This document shows, piece by piece, positions 9,629 to 26,327 of a DNA stretch of 64,000 nt. The stretch covers positions 6,302,470 through 6,366,469 of the forward strand of contig JAAOOA010000028.1 in the NCBI GenBank assembly GCA_012861695.1, in the 5' to 3' direction. The notes under the pieces were generated by a model. It saw only the letters and a list, made by a program, of their open reading frames with translations. It was not told where the DNA came from and ran no database searches. Origin of the DNA: Trematomus loennbergii (taxonomy: Eukaryota > Chordata > Actinopteri > Perciformes > Nototheniidae). The position numbers and the translations under genes are program-made. Position 1 is the first letter of the stretch. Each line of letters begins with the position of its first letter.

Positions 9629-10023
9629 TTTATAAACTGTATATTATTTTCCATCATTCAATGGACAATTTGTACTTTTTTAATATATAGGCTACCATCA
9701 AACATATGTTCATATATAAAGTGGGTAACTATACAAAACGAAGTGAGATAACTGTTTATGAATATCTGTTCAATTTTATGTAAACTTGTGTAACTCATGA
9801 AAGATAAATGAGTGTTTCAATAAAACTATTACATATAAATGTATAGTGCAGTTTTTGTTTTCATTGCAATATATTTTGTTATATGTATCAATATATAGCC
9901 ATACATGGTCCATGCATATATTGCAATATATTTAAAAATATAAGGACTACTTTCCCATATATGGAAATGTATGATCCAGTATATTGTATTATATTTACCA
10001 ATGTATTACAATATATTTGTTTC
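9629..10023. other. AT-rich spacer
   Basis: No gene. Scattered TGCAATATATTT and ACAATATATTTG words suggest a decayed continuation of AT-rich repeat sequence. Confidence 0.4.
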
Positions 10024-10297
10024 ATAAGGGGCGGAGCCTCTCTGGTGGTTGACTAATCAGAACAGAGTGGCCGAGCTGACCAATCGGAGCACACTAGGCT
10101 CACAGGGAGGGGGGGGCAAGAGCTCCAACGAGTCGTTTAGTGGAGAGAGTGAATACTGCTGAATACACATACTTTACAGAGATGCTGTATGCGAAACCAA
10201 TGTGAGTTTGGAAAATTGCACAGTATACATCTATTTTAGTATACCTCAACAATGTAATTATGATCAGTGGAAATGGCCATGACATGGGCCCTTTCAG
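10024..10297. mobile_element. Family C TTAA-type element, truncated end (inverted relative to 61.75 kb)
   Basis: The segment from GGGGCGGAGCCTCTCTGGTGG to GGCCATGACATGGGCCCTTT is the reverse complement of about 61.76-62.02 kb with scattered differences. Shared words include TTTTAGTATACCTCAACAATG and GCACAGTATA. Only one end of the 1.5-kb element is present. The outer TTAA has decayed (CCCTTTCAG). Confidence 0.7.
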
Positions 10298-10299
10298 TC

Positions 10300-12545
10300 A
10301 CTTTGACACAGCCAGTATTTTCATGCCAGTGCCTGCTGGTAAATGGAGTTGAATTCATGCAGAGTGAGTTTAGGGGCTAATTGTGAGGTTAACAGGCAAT
10401 TCATCACTCACTACGGAGACAGAGATAATGAATCAAAGTTCAACCTGTCCTGTCGATGCGTCTGACTCAGATTATCTTGACCTCGCAGTATGAGATGTCT
10501 ACAGAGAGAAACGCCTGACAACTCAAGTATTTTGCTCTCTTCCTCTGTATAACGACATGCAAAGCACTTACCTGAAATTACTGCTGGAAGCAATTTGATC
10601 TCTGTGCTAGTCCAAAAGGGATTTTCTCCTGCTGCTTGTCATCATCACCACTTTCCTTAATGACCCAATCTTTAACAATGTGTGTTAAGATCAGTGCATG
10701 TCCATCCACCAGTGTTTATTCCCCTTTAAAATGTATCAAATGAAATAACTGCATTTGTTTCATGCCTGGCTGAGGTGGTTGGTGTTTTGTTAAAAACAGA
10801 GTGTGAAAAAGTGCAGTTAAAATGGAAAGAAAATCAATAAATGAAGCAATTAAATGGGTAGGAAAGAAAATGTTTTGAAAACATCAGATCACTATGGACC
10901 TTGAGGGAACATTCCTCTTTAAACAAACATAAATGCCTTATTTCCATCACATTTTCTACTTGGTTTTCTATCTTTTGATGTTGTCACTTGAGCTTTCTCC
11001 TCTTCTGTCATGGTCTAATGGCAAAAGACTGGAGAATAAGCACTAGAAGAAAATATAGGGACGAACCCTGTCTTGCAGGTTGATACCAAAATGTTCCTAA
11101 AAAGACAAGACACTGCCTGCCTCTTTATTAGAGTCAATAAGAATTCATGAGTTGCAACAAGTTAAATTGAGCTGAATGGTTTGAAGCAGTGGGATTCAGT
11201 AGAGCTGTTCTTTAGTCCCTTTTCTCCCATGTTGATGAGAGTGGCAGCGCTATGGTTGAGTTCATTTAGCTTGAATGAGATGCTGGGGAGCTCCTCAGCT
11301 CCAAAGCCCACGACGGGAGAGCGGTTTTGGATTGGAACAAAGAGATTACTATATGAAGGTAGTAGCAGTCAGAGGGAGCAATAAGATAAGGAAGACATGA
11401 TGTGAATATCAGTGGCATGATCCTGAAGAGGGAGGCAGAGAGCCAGAGTCACCTGGGGAAACACTGTGAGAAAAACTGGATGTCTGGCAGAGAGGGCTAA
11501 TGATCTGTGGTGGTTTTTCTTGGCAACGGCGCACGCTTTGTGGAAGAAAACTGTTTTGTATGGAGCATGTTTGTGTGGACAGACTCCGACTCAAACTGCA
11601 ACAAAAACATCAGTAGGACTGTTGTCACCACTGCTTCACTTCTGGCCCCCAAAAACCACACCAGATGATTTGGGGGCCCCATGTGTAATGGAGCAACTGG
11701 GCTAAGCTGACATATTTCTTCGCCTCAGAAGATTGGTGCATATAAACTTGATGGTGGTTCGAACTCAGGCGACACAAGCAAACTGTTTTTCATTGTCGTG
11801 TGGAGGTGGAAATTGACTTGTGGTCTTTGCCTTCATGCCCTTGCAATACACATAAAATAACAAAAATAAAAGTTGTCCAATCCTGGGTGGCCTGGCCTTG
11901 TAAAATACAGCAAATAAAGCTGATGACAGAAGTCTCAGCCAACATATTCTGAGACCATTTCCAACCTGAGGGCTTTCCTGAGCCTTCATCACACTTAAAG
12001 TAGTGAAAATTAAAGGTGCAGCTGCTGTAATTTAAACTCTTTCTTTCTCTCTTTTTTCCTTTCCCAAGAAGCAAGATGAAAGATGACGACAGCGGCTTAG
12101 CAAAGAATTGTCAGCTGAGGGTTACAGGGGGAAAATGATTGTCAGCGGTGGAAAGGCAGAGACGGTCAGACACAAAGAGGCCTTTCTCCCAGCAAGCTGA
12201 GCTGCCTCACGTCACAACACGAGCAGGAAACCACACCAGCAGCAGCAGCACCACCTTGCCCCTGGGACTGAAAGTGTTTCGAGACACAGAGGTGGAGGAA
12301 CGTTTGGGGAACGAGGGAAAGGGGAAAAGAAAGGGGTCTGGGATATTTAATGAAACCCAATATCCTGCCTCTCGTCTAAAAATAAATGGAGCACATGAAC
12401 ACAACGTAGTATGTGTGTGTTTGCATATGACGTATATCCTAAGTCGTGTGAGAGAGCAGTATTCATTACCCAGGTTTATTTGAGCTGAAAATGAATATTG
12501 TATCCCCCCTCCTCCGCCCCAGCTTCCTCTACTCCTCCACTATAG
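10300..12545. other. No gene recognised
   Basis: About 2.2 kb of ordinary-looking single-copy sequence. I see no splice-bounded exon, RNA gene or clear repeat. GC rises around 12,100-12,360, but its open frames on both strands look fortuitous. Confidence 0.4.
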
Positions 12546-12581
12546 CACACACACACACACACAACACACACACACACACAC

Positions 12582-12674
<93 letters not shown>
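12546..12674. repeat. (CA)n microsatellite, interrupted
   Basis: 129 bp of CA dinucleotides with three short CAACA/ACCACA interruptions. Read-through frames are artefacts. Confidence 0.97.
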
Positions 12675-12675
<1 letters not shown>

Positions 12676-12805
12676 CCACACTCTACGAGGTGAGGTAACA
12701 CCAAGTGTGCACCACTGACTGAGTGCGTGTAAAGGGGTAAAGTCAGTTTGATTATGGAAACTATACAGACCATCGACTCACCTCTTTACAGGCAATTAAA
12801 TGGTA

Positions 12806-13688
12806 GACTGGGTCTGAGCAATTAAATGGTGAATTGAAACTTTAAAGCTGCATATTTTCCCTCAGTGTTATTCTAAGCGTGTGTGTGTGCATGTGTCTGA
12901 TAACTAGTAATTACTCACAGAAAGGTACGTGTCCGTAATGTTTTTCTCCCTAGAGTGGCACTCAGACGAAGGTGTCACTTTACTACAATTAAATTAAATA
13001 CAAATATTTATAGCAACAGAGTAGCTTAATACACCAAATGCAATGAATGCAGAGGATAATAATGTGAGTTATACTGGTACAGGAAGCTAATGACATGAGT
13101 GCATATTGGAATAAAGAACATTTGAAGTAGCGTGGTGTAGACTACAGATATCAATGAGGATAAATAACTGTATTACATATATCATGGCATACCTTTGGTT
13201 TCATTTTTTTTCAAGATGTACATTAGATTTTTGCAATGGATTGCTATTGTGGACTGGGTCTGAGCAATTAAATGGTGAATTGAAACTTTAAAGCTGCATA
13301 TTTTCCCTCAGTGTTATTCTAAGCGTGTGTGTGTGCATGTGTCTGATAACTAGTAATTACTCACAGAAAGGTACGTGTCCGTAATGTTTTCTCCCCTAGA
13401 GTGGCACTCAGACGAAGGTGTCACTTTACTACAATTAAATTAAATACAAATATTTATAGCAACAGAGTAGCTTAATACACCAAATGCAATGAATGCAGAG
13501 GATAATAATGTGAGTTATACTGGTACAGGAAGCTAATGACATGAGTGCATATTGGAATAAAGAACATTTGAAGTAGCGTGGTGTAGACTACAGATATCAA
13601 TGAGGATAAATAACTGTATTACATATATCATGGCATACCTTTGGTTTCATTTTTTTTCAAGATGTACATTAGATTTTTGCAATGGATT
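12806..13688. repeat. 446-bp tandem duplication, two copies
   Basis: Bases 12806-13242 recur at 13252-13688. The period is 446 bp and 437 bp are shared. By eye the copies differ only where GTTTTTCTCCCTAG in the first is GTTTTCTCCCCTAG in the second. A 9-bp spacer (GCTATTGTG) separates them. The left edge has GCAATTAAATGGT twice (12792-12804 and 12818-12830). No gene lies in the unit. The near identity points to a recent event, or to an assembly artefact. Confidence 0.95.
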
Positions 13689-14229
13689 ACAAGAGTTGTT
13701 TGTTAAAAAACAAAAATCCAACATAAACAGGGAGTCATTTTCAAGATTTAGCATTATTTCCAAAATAATTTAAAGGGCTTATAGGGTATATAAACATTTA
13801 ATCTTTGGAATAGCATACATGAAAAAATGTGTCATTCAGAGTTAGTCCTGTTCATACAATTTAGAAATAGTGGAAAACATCCAATTGAGTTTTACATATT
13901 TGATGCTCTAATGTTAGCATTATGTTTGTTTAAGGTGCGTTTTCATAGGGTTTTATAATAACACACTTTACCATTTACATCAATTTTAAACTACATTTTA
14001 ACAAATGTTATGTAAATGTTTTGACCATATTCTTTTACACTTTTTTGAAATTCTCTTTTTATTCAGCTTTTCACATGTTTACAGTCATATATAATACAAT
14101 ATTCTCTGTAAGCCTTCTGTAGTTAACAGTGAAATCACAAATCAAACTTACATATTTGTGGATAATACAGAGGCAGGCCTCACTGACCTTCAAACACGCT
14201 ATAACATGATAAACAGTACGAACATGAAC
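13689..14229. other. AT-rich sequence, partly the 3' end of the L1-like element
   Basis: No gene. The stretch nearest 14,230 probably belongs to the non-coding tail of the minus-strand L1-like copy. Confidence 0.35.
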
Positions 14230-14640
14230 ACGAACAGGCAGGGTTATGGGGGTGTACCTGCAACTATTTCAAACAAGGGGGGCATAGAAAAAAATATATT
14301 ATCAATTTTTCCCATCTTGACAAAAAGATTCCCTGTTCTCAAAGCAAGGGTTATCCTTTCCATCTTAAAAATATCATACACAATGTCAATCCACTCATCC
14401 AAAGTAGGTTTTCCACATTCTGGTGATGGCCTTCTTGCAAGCAGCACTCAGGATTTGAAATATATATTTATTTTAGAGGAAAACATTTCTGGTGGTAAAG
14501 CACCCAAATATAATTAGAATTTTAATGGAATGTGAAAAACCTTTTGTAAAACTCCATGAACCTGCTGCCAGAAAGGATTCAATGATGTGCAAGACCAGAA
14601 TATATGAAAATCCTTTACACTTTAAAAAAATGTTTTGCTA
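14230..14640 (-). pseudogene. L1-like LINE, ORF2 C-terminal remnant
   Basis: Read on the minus strand, fragments in changing frames give HIFWSCTSLNPFWQQVHGVL (from about 14606), then ILSAACKKAITRMW (about 14450-14410), then KPTLDEWIDIVYDIFKMERI. In that order these are the end blocks of the ORF2 protein of fish L1-like retrotransposons: a cysteine-containing WSC..L..FW segment, then ACKKAITR.W and P.L..W......I..ME. At least one frameshift and two stops break it. Only the last about 130 codons are present, as expected for a 5'-truncated LINE insertion. Inactive. Confidence 0.75.
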
Positions 14641-14659
14641 TTGTGTCATTTATCGATCA

Positions 14660-17437
<2,778 letters not shown>

Positions 17438-17500
<63 letters not shown>
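17438..17500. repeat. (GT)n microsatellite
   Basis: 63 bp of pure GT followed by a T run. Confidence 0.98.
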
Positions 17501-17503
<3 letters not shown>

Positions 17504-19171
17504 TTTTGGTAAGTGCAGTTCTGTTCTTACTCTGCAGTTCACATACAGTCGTTCAGGCGTCGTGCCACATTGAGTGCCCTTGAATGACTTTTCCTGGAGA
17601 CTTTCCATTTGAAATGAGTTACCACTTAAATTACCTGGAACACATTAACACATCTCTAACCTCAGACATTGTCTGTGTTTCAAGAGTTTATTGTATCAAA
17701 AGTCAACAAGTCTTAGCAGCGTTATGCAGACAAGTATAATACATTCAATTAAAACTTTACACTGTACTAGATCAAACAAAAGCTTCACATTCAGTGGATT
17801 TTCAACAGAGCGCTGTTCAGTGAAGTGCGTGTGTGAGAGTGTTAACAGCCAGTCAGCTTATAAACACTCAGTCTTTATTGTTCTGGAGGGCCTGCCAAAA
17901 CATAAACAAAAGGCCAGCGGGATGAAATAATTTCATCACTATGAAATATTGGAATAGTTTTCCAAAGGGACTCAAATACAAAGATGAAATGCAGACAGAT
18001 GGGCATTCATTAAAAATAAACTATTGAGGATCCAACTCAAATAAAGTACACCATGAAAGTCCACATCAGGTTATAAACAATCAGAAATAAGTAAGTATAA
18101 TAAGTAACCTAAATTGCAGCCTTACATTTCTTGAGATCGTTTAACAGTTGTAGTTCCTTACAAATGGATATGTGAAGGTTTTTAACAGCAGAGTAAAACC
18201 ACATCCTTTGGCTGTCATTTGAAATAAAACTAATCTGCTAATTCCTTTAATAAAAGCCCCCAATTACATCTCGCCATTAACGAAGAAACTGAGCATTTAG
18301 ACTCAAACGTTCCCATTCCCATCTCATTAGCCTGCTACAGGCATGTTCAATCAGAACCATAAACTGCCATTATTTCAGGTGCCAAAAACATTGTCAAAAT
18401 TAATCCCATCTTCCAGCTAAATTAATATTTACTGGCTGAAAACTATTGTGCAGCTAGCAGACACATGCAAACCTAAAGAGAAGGGAATTATAATAAACGG
18501 CTTTAATATTTGCAGCACCCAGAGGGCAGACGGTGTGTTTCATCTGCACTCTCCTTGGTTGGACCTTGTTCCTTCCCTGCTTTATCTCTATTTAGTTAAA
18601 CATCTTCTTTCTTCTCACTCGCGCTTGCTTCCTTTGCTTTCCTGATATTCCTTGATATTTATTACAGTGTTACATACTCGCTCCGTGCTGGGTGATAATT
18701 TACATTCTTGCGAAACAGTTGAACTCTTGAACTATGCATTTAAATCTATCGTCACTGTTTTTTTTTTACTTGTTGACTCTTTTGGACAATTCTTTTAATT
18801 TCCAAAAAGTTAAAGCTTCATTTATATTTCTGCAGTGACAGGAGACACCAACATTAGTTTTCTCTAGGGTAGCGAGAATGATTGGTTTCACCTGACAATC
18901 ACAGTCCTGTAGACGTTTGTTGTGAAAGTTGATGCAATAAACACAAGACACAGCTGATGCAAGCTAAACCATGGTCTTTTTAATAATGCAGGATGAACTT
19001 TACACAGTGTGCAGGAGGTAAAGATGAATTTTCAGGAACAACATAAACAAAAACGTACATCTGGAACAGAAGTCACGTTAACCGAATATTTTCCGTCTAT
19101 AACGTTTTTTTTTTAACAATGACGGAAAAATCTGAAAGCCGTCCGTCATTTTGACAGATTAGATCAAACTC
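17501..19171. other. No gene recognised
   Basis: Single-copy-looking sequence without a supported exon. Near 19,120-19,150, TGACGGAAAAATCTGAAAGC is followed closely by CCGTCCGTCA, a weak inverted pair. Confidence 0.4.
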
Positions 19172-19245
19172 AGCTGGTCAGTTAGCCTAGCTGGTCAGTT
19201 AGCCTAGCTGGTCAGTTAGCCTAGCTGGTCAGTTAGCCTAGCTGG
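19172..19245. repeat. 17-bp minisatellite, about 4.5 units
   Basis: The unit AGCTGGTCAGTTAGCCT repeats head to tail four times, then ends in a partial AGCTGGTTAGC. Units are identical apart from the last, so the array is young. Confidence 0.95.
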
Positions 19246-20955
19246 TTAGCGTCTACCAGTTGGATACAAACGCTACAACATAATGTGTCCTCCCAGAAAA
19301 TGTAAAGTATTTAAGGGAAAGCCTTAATAACTAATGGTAGTCTATTCATACTGTAACTCTGTTGGTTGAAAAAGAGGATAAACCCGTCTGGAAATTGATA
19401 GCATATTCAAAATAACCCTCCAATATTAGTCAACTGTTGCAATGGGAAATGCTCCAAAAAGAGCCTAAAGCTGAGACACTATTCATAAATATGTCAAAAA
19501 AATGATTTATACTCTTGTAAAGTGCACAATAGTTTATATTTCCACACCCGAAAACGTTGAGAATTCACATATGAGTTTAACAATTAAAGTGATCCTATAA
19601 AGATGTGTCTTTTGTTTTTCCCTCCTCCTCTGTCTTGCTGCGTCTTCTTCTTGTTGTCTCCGTCTCCTTTTTCCTTCACCCCATTAGATACAAAGAAAAG
19701 CCATTACCCCATCGATCACACTAACCTCCTGTGACCTCTCTGCCAATGACGCCCCTAGAAAACCAGGTCTGCTCCGTGCTGTTCTTTGTTTGCTCTCTTC
19801 CTGTGTTTCTCAGAGCAGCATTGTTGTCCTCTCAACAAGTGCCTCATTTAGACGCTGCAGCAACAGCGGCTCGACGTGCTGAAACATACATCCTGCTCCA
19901 AATGAGGTTTTAGTCGCAAACAAATACAAATGGAGCATTCTGTGTGCCCTCAGGAAATCGAATTATTAGGTAGTGTAACAGAGAAATCCAAATGTTGCCT
20001 CAACTTGAAACAAAAAGAGATTTAATATTCTGACTTTTATTCACAACAGATGACTCGTCAACCGTGATGACCACGTTCAAACAACCAAACATATTGAACA
20101 TGACAGTGGTAATAGCTGCTGGAATAACTTTCAGCCTGCAAATCCATGAGTTTGTTTGTGGCGGGATGAGGAACTGGAAGTTTAAGAGCACAACAATGCT
20201 GATGAAAGCAGGAGAAATAAGTTGAAGGGGAGACAGAAAGGAGGCGGAGGAGAGCTGGAAAGAGGAGGGAGAGCCAGAAGAAATGGAGGAAAGTGGAGCG
20301 AGCCAAAGTGTTAATTTCCCGAAAAGAGAAAAATGAAATGATTCAGTTTCTTCAGTAAGCCAAGCAGGAATGCAGTGTATATTAAACAAACCTAAAGTGC
20401 GTTTACTCCCTCTTTTAGATTAGAAAGTTAAGCTTATTCATAGCATAGGTCATACCGAAGAATTTGTCTTCATTTAACAGTTAAAAATACATAATACACG
20501 TCTGAAAAGAGAGTTCATTTGCACTTAATTTGATGCCTTCTTGGTTTAATACAGGTGAGTGCAGCTTATCATACCTTTTAGTTTTGTATGAACTGTTATG
20601 ACCTTGTAGTTATGCATTACAAATGAACCATCAGGTAATTTGCAGCTGTCTCTTATATTACCTTGCTACAAAATGAATGTGCAGCTCTGTGGAGAGAAAT
20701 CATAATTTCCTGTATGAATGCACATGACTCATTTCTTTTAAAACACTTGTGCGTGTCTTTTAAAGCGGTCTAGGTTCGGTAAAGGCGAGGCAAATACTCG
20801 TTAGAGAAGAAAATATCCGTTGGAAAGAGAAATCTCCCCATGGACGGAGGCTGTGACTCATTCACCTTGAAGAAGAACATTGCTGGTGGCTGAGTCACCG
20901 GGTCACACCCCTACACACACCCACGGGCCACTTAACCGGTTCCCTATCTGTCTCT
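19246..20955. other. No gene recognised
   Basis: No supported exon. A purine-rich block at 20,220-20,300 (GGAGG/GAGAGGG words) is a low-complexity tract. Confidence 0.4.
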
Positions 20956-21009
20956 CACACACGCGCACACACACGCGCACACGCACACACGCACACACAC
21001 ACACACACA
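20956..21009. repeat. Compound (CA)n/(CG) microsatellite
   Basis: 54 bp of CACACG/CGCACA words grading into pure CA. Confidence 0.9.
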
Positions 21010-21326
21010 ATTTATGCCTTGCAGAAGTGTGTGCATGGTTTATAACATATTTGTTTCTGTTAATCATGCAGAAAGCCACAAACACAGCATTCATTTAACA
21101 TGATTAATGTTATATTTTACCAACATTATTTTACTCTACACGATGAACAACAGCTCCTCTAAAATGAGGAAAGCCACACACACATATGTTCTGGGATTTT
21201 TGAAACTACACTGCTGGGGATTCATTAGAGATACAACCAAGAAGAACCATACATTTATACAGATTTATCTTACTTACAGTACAATGCTTTAAGCAGTATT
21301 CATTAAAACGGCCTGAATTGCAAACA

Positions 21327-21688
21327 TTAAAGGTAGGGTAGGTAAGTTTGAGAAACCGGCTCGAGATACACTTTTTGTTATATTCCATGGAATGCTCTTA
21401 ACATCCCGATAGCAATGAATATCTTAAGTGCTTTGACAAAAAATCCATAAATAAATTTCATCTGTGGAAGCCGTAGTACTGTAAAAAGTACGACCAATCA
21501 TTTTAGCCGGCCCGGCTAAAATAACTGGATGGCCTACCTGCCTGTCAGCCTTCCATCGGGGCACAAACTTATCTCGTGCCCTCATTGGTCATGTGCGCGT
21601 AAGGAAGTGGCAGATTTTCTCCGGTTGTGTATTTTCAAATTCTAGCGATCTCGAGCCGGTTTCTCAAACTTACCTACCCTACCTTTAA
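21327..21688. mobile_element. TTAA-flanked MITE, family A, copy 3
   Basis: Both ends are present: TTAAAGGTAGGGTAGGTAAG and the inverted TTACCTACCCTACCTTTAA, with TTAA at 21327-21330 and 21685-21688. Inner inverted arms GAAACCGGCTCGAGAT and ATCTCGAGCCGGTTTC extend the terminal repeat. Compared with the copy at 34.6 kb it lacks the GTGTGTTGGAGGAGGGGCTC segment next to GTGCGCGT. Confidence 0.85.
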
Positions 21689-24387
21689 ATGTATTGCAGC
21701 ACACCTTTTTCGTTTATTTGGTTCAAAGAAAAAAAGACCAATACATTAACGCGAAACGAGGTTTTGAATTGGACATAAATACAACTTTTTAAACTTTAAA
21801 AAGTCGCTTTAAAATTGAAAGAGATAGCAGATTTAACATGATCCAGTATATTTTAATATTATTGTGGTCCTATTGCTTGTTTAATCATTTTAATTTATTA
21901 CATTGACTTGTTTATCAATCCATTGTTAGGGAAGTGGAACGTGTATTTAAAGAGATTCGTCAATTTTACTGGCTGTTTCAATTAAGTGCTGAAAGCCAAA
22001 TGTCAAGTTTTAAACCTGTATATTTTTGCTTTTGTGCGTAAGGCACAAATGTGTTGCTATTCTTACCTCTCTGCCTCTGGCTACGTCAAAACACAGCCCG
22101 TGTGTTTTGACCGCTGATCCTCTGAAGTTTAATTAAGTTCATAAAGTACAGTGGAGAGATGTAAAAAGGAGTTTGGGGTTTTAGAGGTGCTTGGAAGTAT
22201 TTTTGTTCTTCATTTGTACTTCAATCAAGCTGCTTTCCCCATGTTTCCAGGCTTTATGCTAAGCTAACTGGCAGTCGCTTTGGATTAGCCTGTTAAATAA
22301 AATGTAATAAATGTAAAGTTAATATTTACCATACAGACATTCGAGTAGTATAAACCCCCAACAAAAAGGTTATTACATCCTAAAATGTCAAACTAACGAT
22401 TGGATATCTTTAAAGCTACAATGTGAACTGAAGAAAGAGTTGAATCATTAAAACTACGGGAGTCAAATATAGCTCTCCTTCTTGACACTTATAGTCCACA
22501 TATCTACATTTTGAGCATCAATTATTCACCCCCTGCAGGCCTGCAAATGTCTGTAAAGCATCTTCAGTTTGCTATTTCCTTTTAAAACTGCTTCTGCAAC
22601 CACCTTGATTTCATATAGTATACAAGGGATTGCAATGATGAAAAGACCTCCATTGAAACATCTCAAACAACTCTTGCAGTACATCGTTTACACTGTTCAT
22701 TGATATGCTTATTGAAGTCTTTTCACCAAAAAATGTTCTCTGCTGAAATGTTAGTCGTTTCTATCCATCTCTATGAAGCCACTTGGCACGCTCACAGGAG
22801 GTAAATGTGTCCTATTTAAAGGGGGATAGTGTCACTCTCTGTTAAGTGTAATCCACTCACAATATCTGGATGATTCACTCTTTTCTGAACATACACACAT
22901 AGAGCATTCATATAGGCTTTAATCATAATAAATGATTTACCATTATATGTGGTATATGTATGACACATTATGATTGCTTTCCAGAATGTAAAACTGGCTA
23001 TCACATTTATCATGGTCATATATCTTCCTCCATTATAGTGTTTTTTGAAGCTTACATTTCCATGCATTAACATATCAATGCACCCCTCGACACTGTGATC
23101 AATATGAAAAGATTCTCCGAGCGTCCGCAGTTACTCACAGAGGGAAAGGTTTCATGATGTTGAGAGCCACATTGACTCTGAAAGGAGCGCTGATTTTAAT
23201 AGAATGTCAATGATTGCATTATAAAGGGGGAAAAGCTCTGCTCAGAATATCAAAAGACCTTCAAAATGTAAATCCAAGCCTGTCAGTATTCAAGCTTAAA
23301 ACAACCGACCCATCACACAAAACAGATTTTTCCTCTGTGGACATAACCTTTGTTTTTTCAAATTATTATGCCAAACCCAGAAATAATGTTGTGATCTTAC
23401 CTGCTTAATAAACTCCCTCCTGCCTGGATTCATTTGAAATATTTCGGTACTTTAAAGTATCATCTTTCTCAAAAGATTTGAGCACACTGCTACTTTTTTT
23501 GAACCTGTCAAAGCTGCTATCAGGTAGCATGCAAGGAGATTGTAAACATGTTAAAAGAGCATACATATGATTAATCAAAATAATTTGATTTCCAAAATTT
23601 GTTTGTGGCTGTATTGATTTACCTAAGTCAAAATGGTATAATTCTAAATAATTATAGATGTTAGTAATTTTGCATTTGGGTTTTTGTCATACCTTATGAT
23701 AATTTGACATTTTATGTATTTGTTTTCCACTTTTCCTAATTTCTTGGATAATAAAAAGTGTTTTTTTTATTGAATAAAGACTTGTTTTTTGTGTGATTCT
23801 TGTCTTTCTAATAAAGGTTGTGTAGTGTAGATTACAATTACAACACTGTGTGGCAGTTCTTTCATTTGATTTAACTGCTACTTTGGTATATCATCTACGG
23901 TTAATAAAAAGTGATTTGGAAACTCTTGTACTGTCTTTTTCTTTTGTGCACACATTCAGGAAGTTGTAAACAAATCCACAAACGACATTTCTAATTTGTT
24001 TTGATGTCTTCCAGCCTTCCCTGAAGAACCCAGTGGATTTAATACGCTTAATGAAACATTATCCCTATTTATGTTTTCCCGTTGAGACATGAATTAGTTT
24101 CCCGTAAAAACAACAGCCTCAAATTCAGGGGATTATTAAAATGTTACCTCCATTTATTCTTAATTTTCCACCCATTATCAGGAATCAGGAGGTTTTACAA
24201 ACTGCTGAAGGGTTGAGATCACGTGTTTCTACCGTTCCTCACAGCATGCACCATGAAGTCTGGAAACCCTATTTGTTTTTAAATTCATATTGGACCACTT
24301 TACGACACAATGTGCTACAGGGCAGGATTGTACACTCGTGGCAAAGTAAAAACAGTGACTGGAGAAAGAAGGTTTCCCTGCAAACAT

Positions 24388-24390
<3 letters not shown>
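21689..24390. other. No gene recognised
   Basis: No supported exon. At 22,185-22,330 words such as GTTTCCAGGCTTTATGCTAAG and AGCTAACTGGC resemble a decayed copy of a fish repeat that includes CTTAGCATAAAGACTGGAA on its other strand. 23,700-23,900 holds several AATAAA words on the + strand without an upstream gene I can support. Confidence 0.4.
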
Positions 24391-26251
<1,861 letters not shown>

Positions 26252-26301
<50 letters not shown>

Positions 26302-26327
26302 GCGTGTGTGTGTGTGTGTGTGTGTGT
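26252..26327. repeat. (TG)n microsatellite
   Basis: 76 bp of TG with one TTGCG interruption. Confidence 0.97.

Noticed and set aside
9433..9690. Tyr-Ile repeat peptides on both strands
   Set aside because: Translation of the ATATATGCAT tandem repeat, not a protein.
14158..14517. 119-codon + strand frame
   Set aside because: It is the antisense shadow of the minus-strand L1-like ORF2 remnant.
19172..19245. Short direct repeats suggestive of a CRISPR-like array
   Set aside because: Units abut with no spacers and the sequence is eukaryotic; it is a 17-bp minisatellite.
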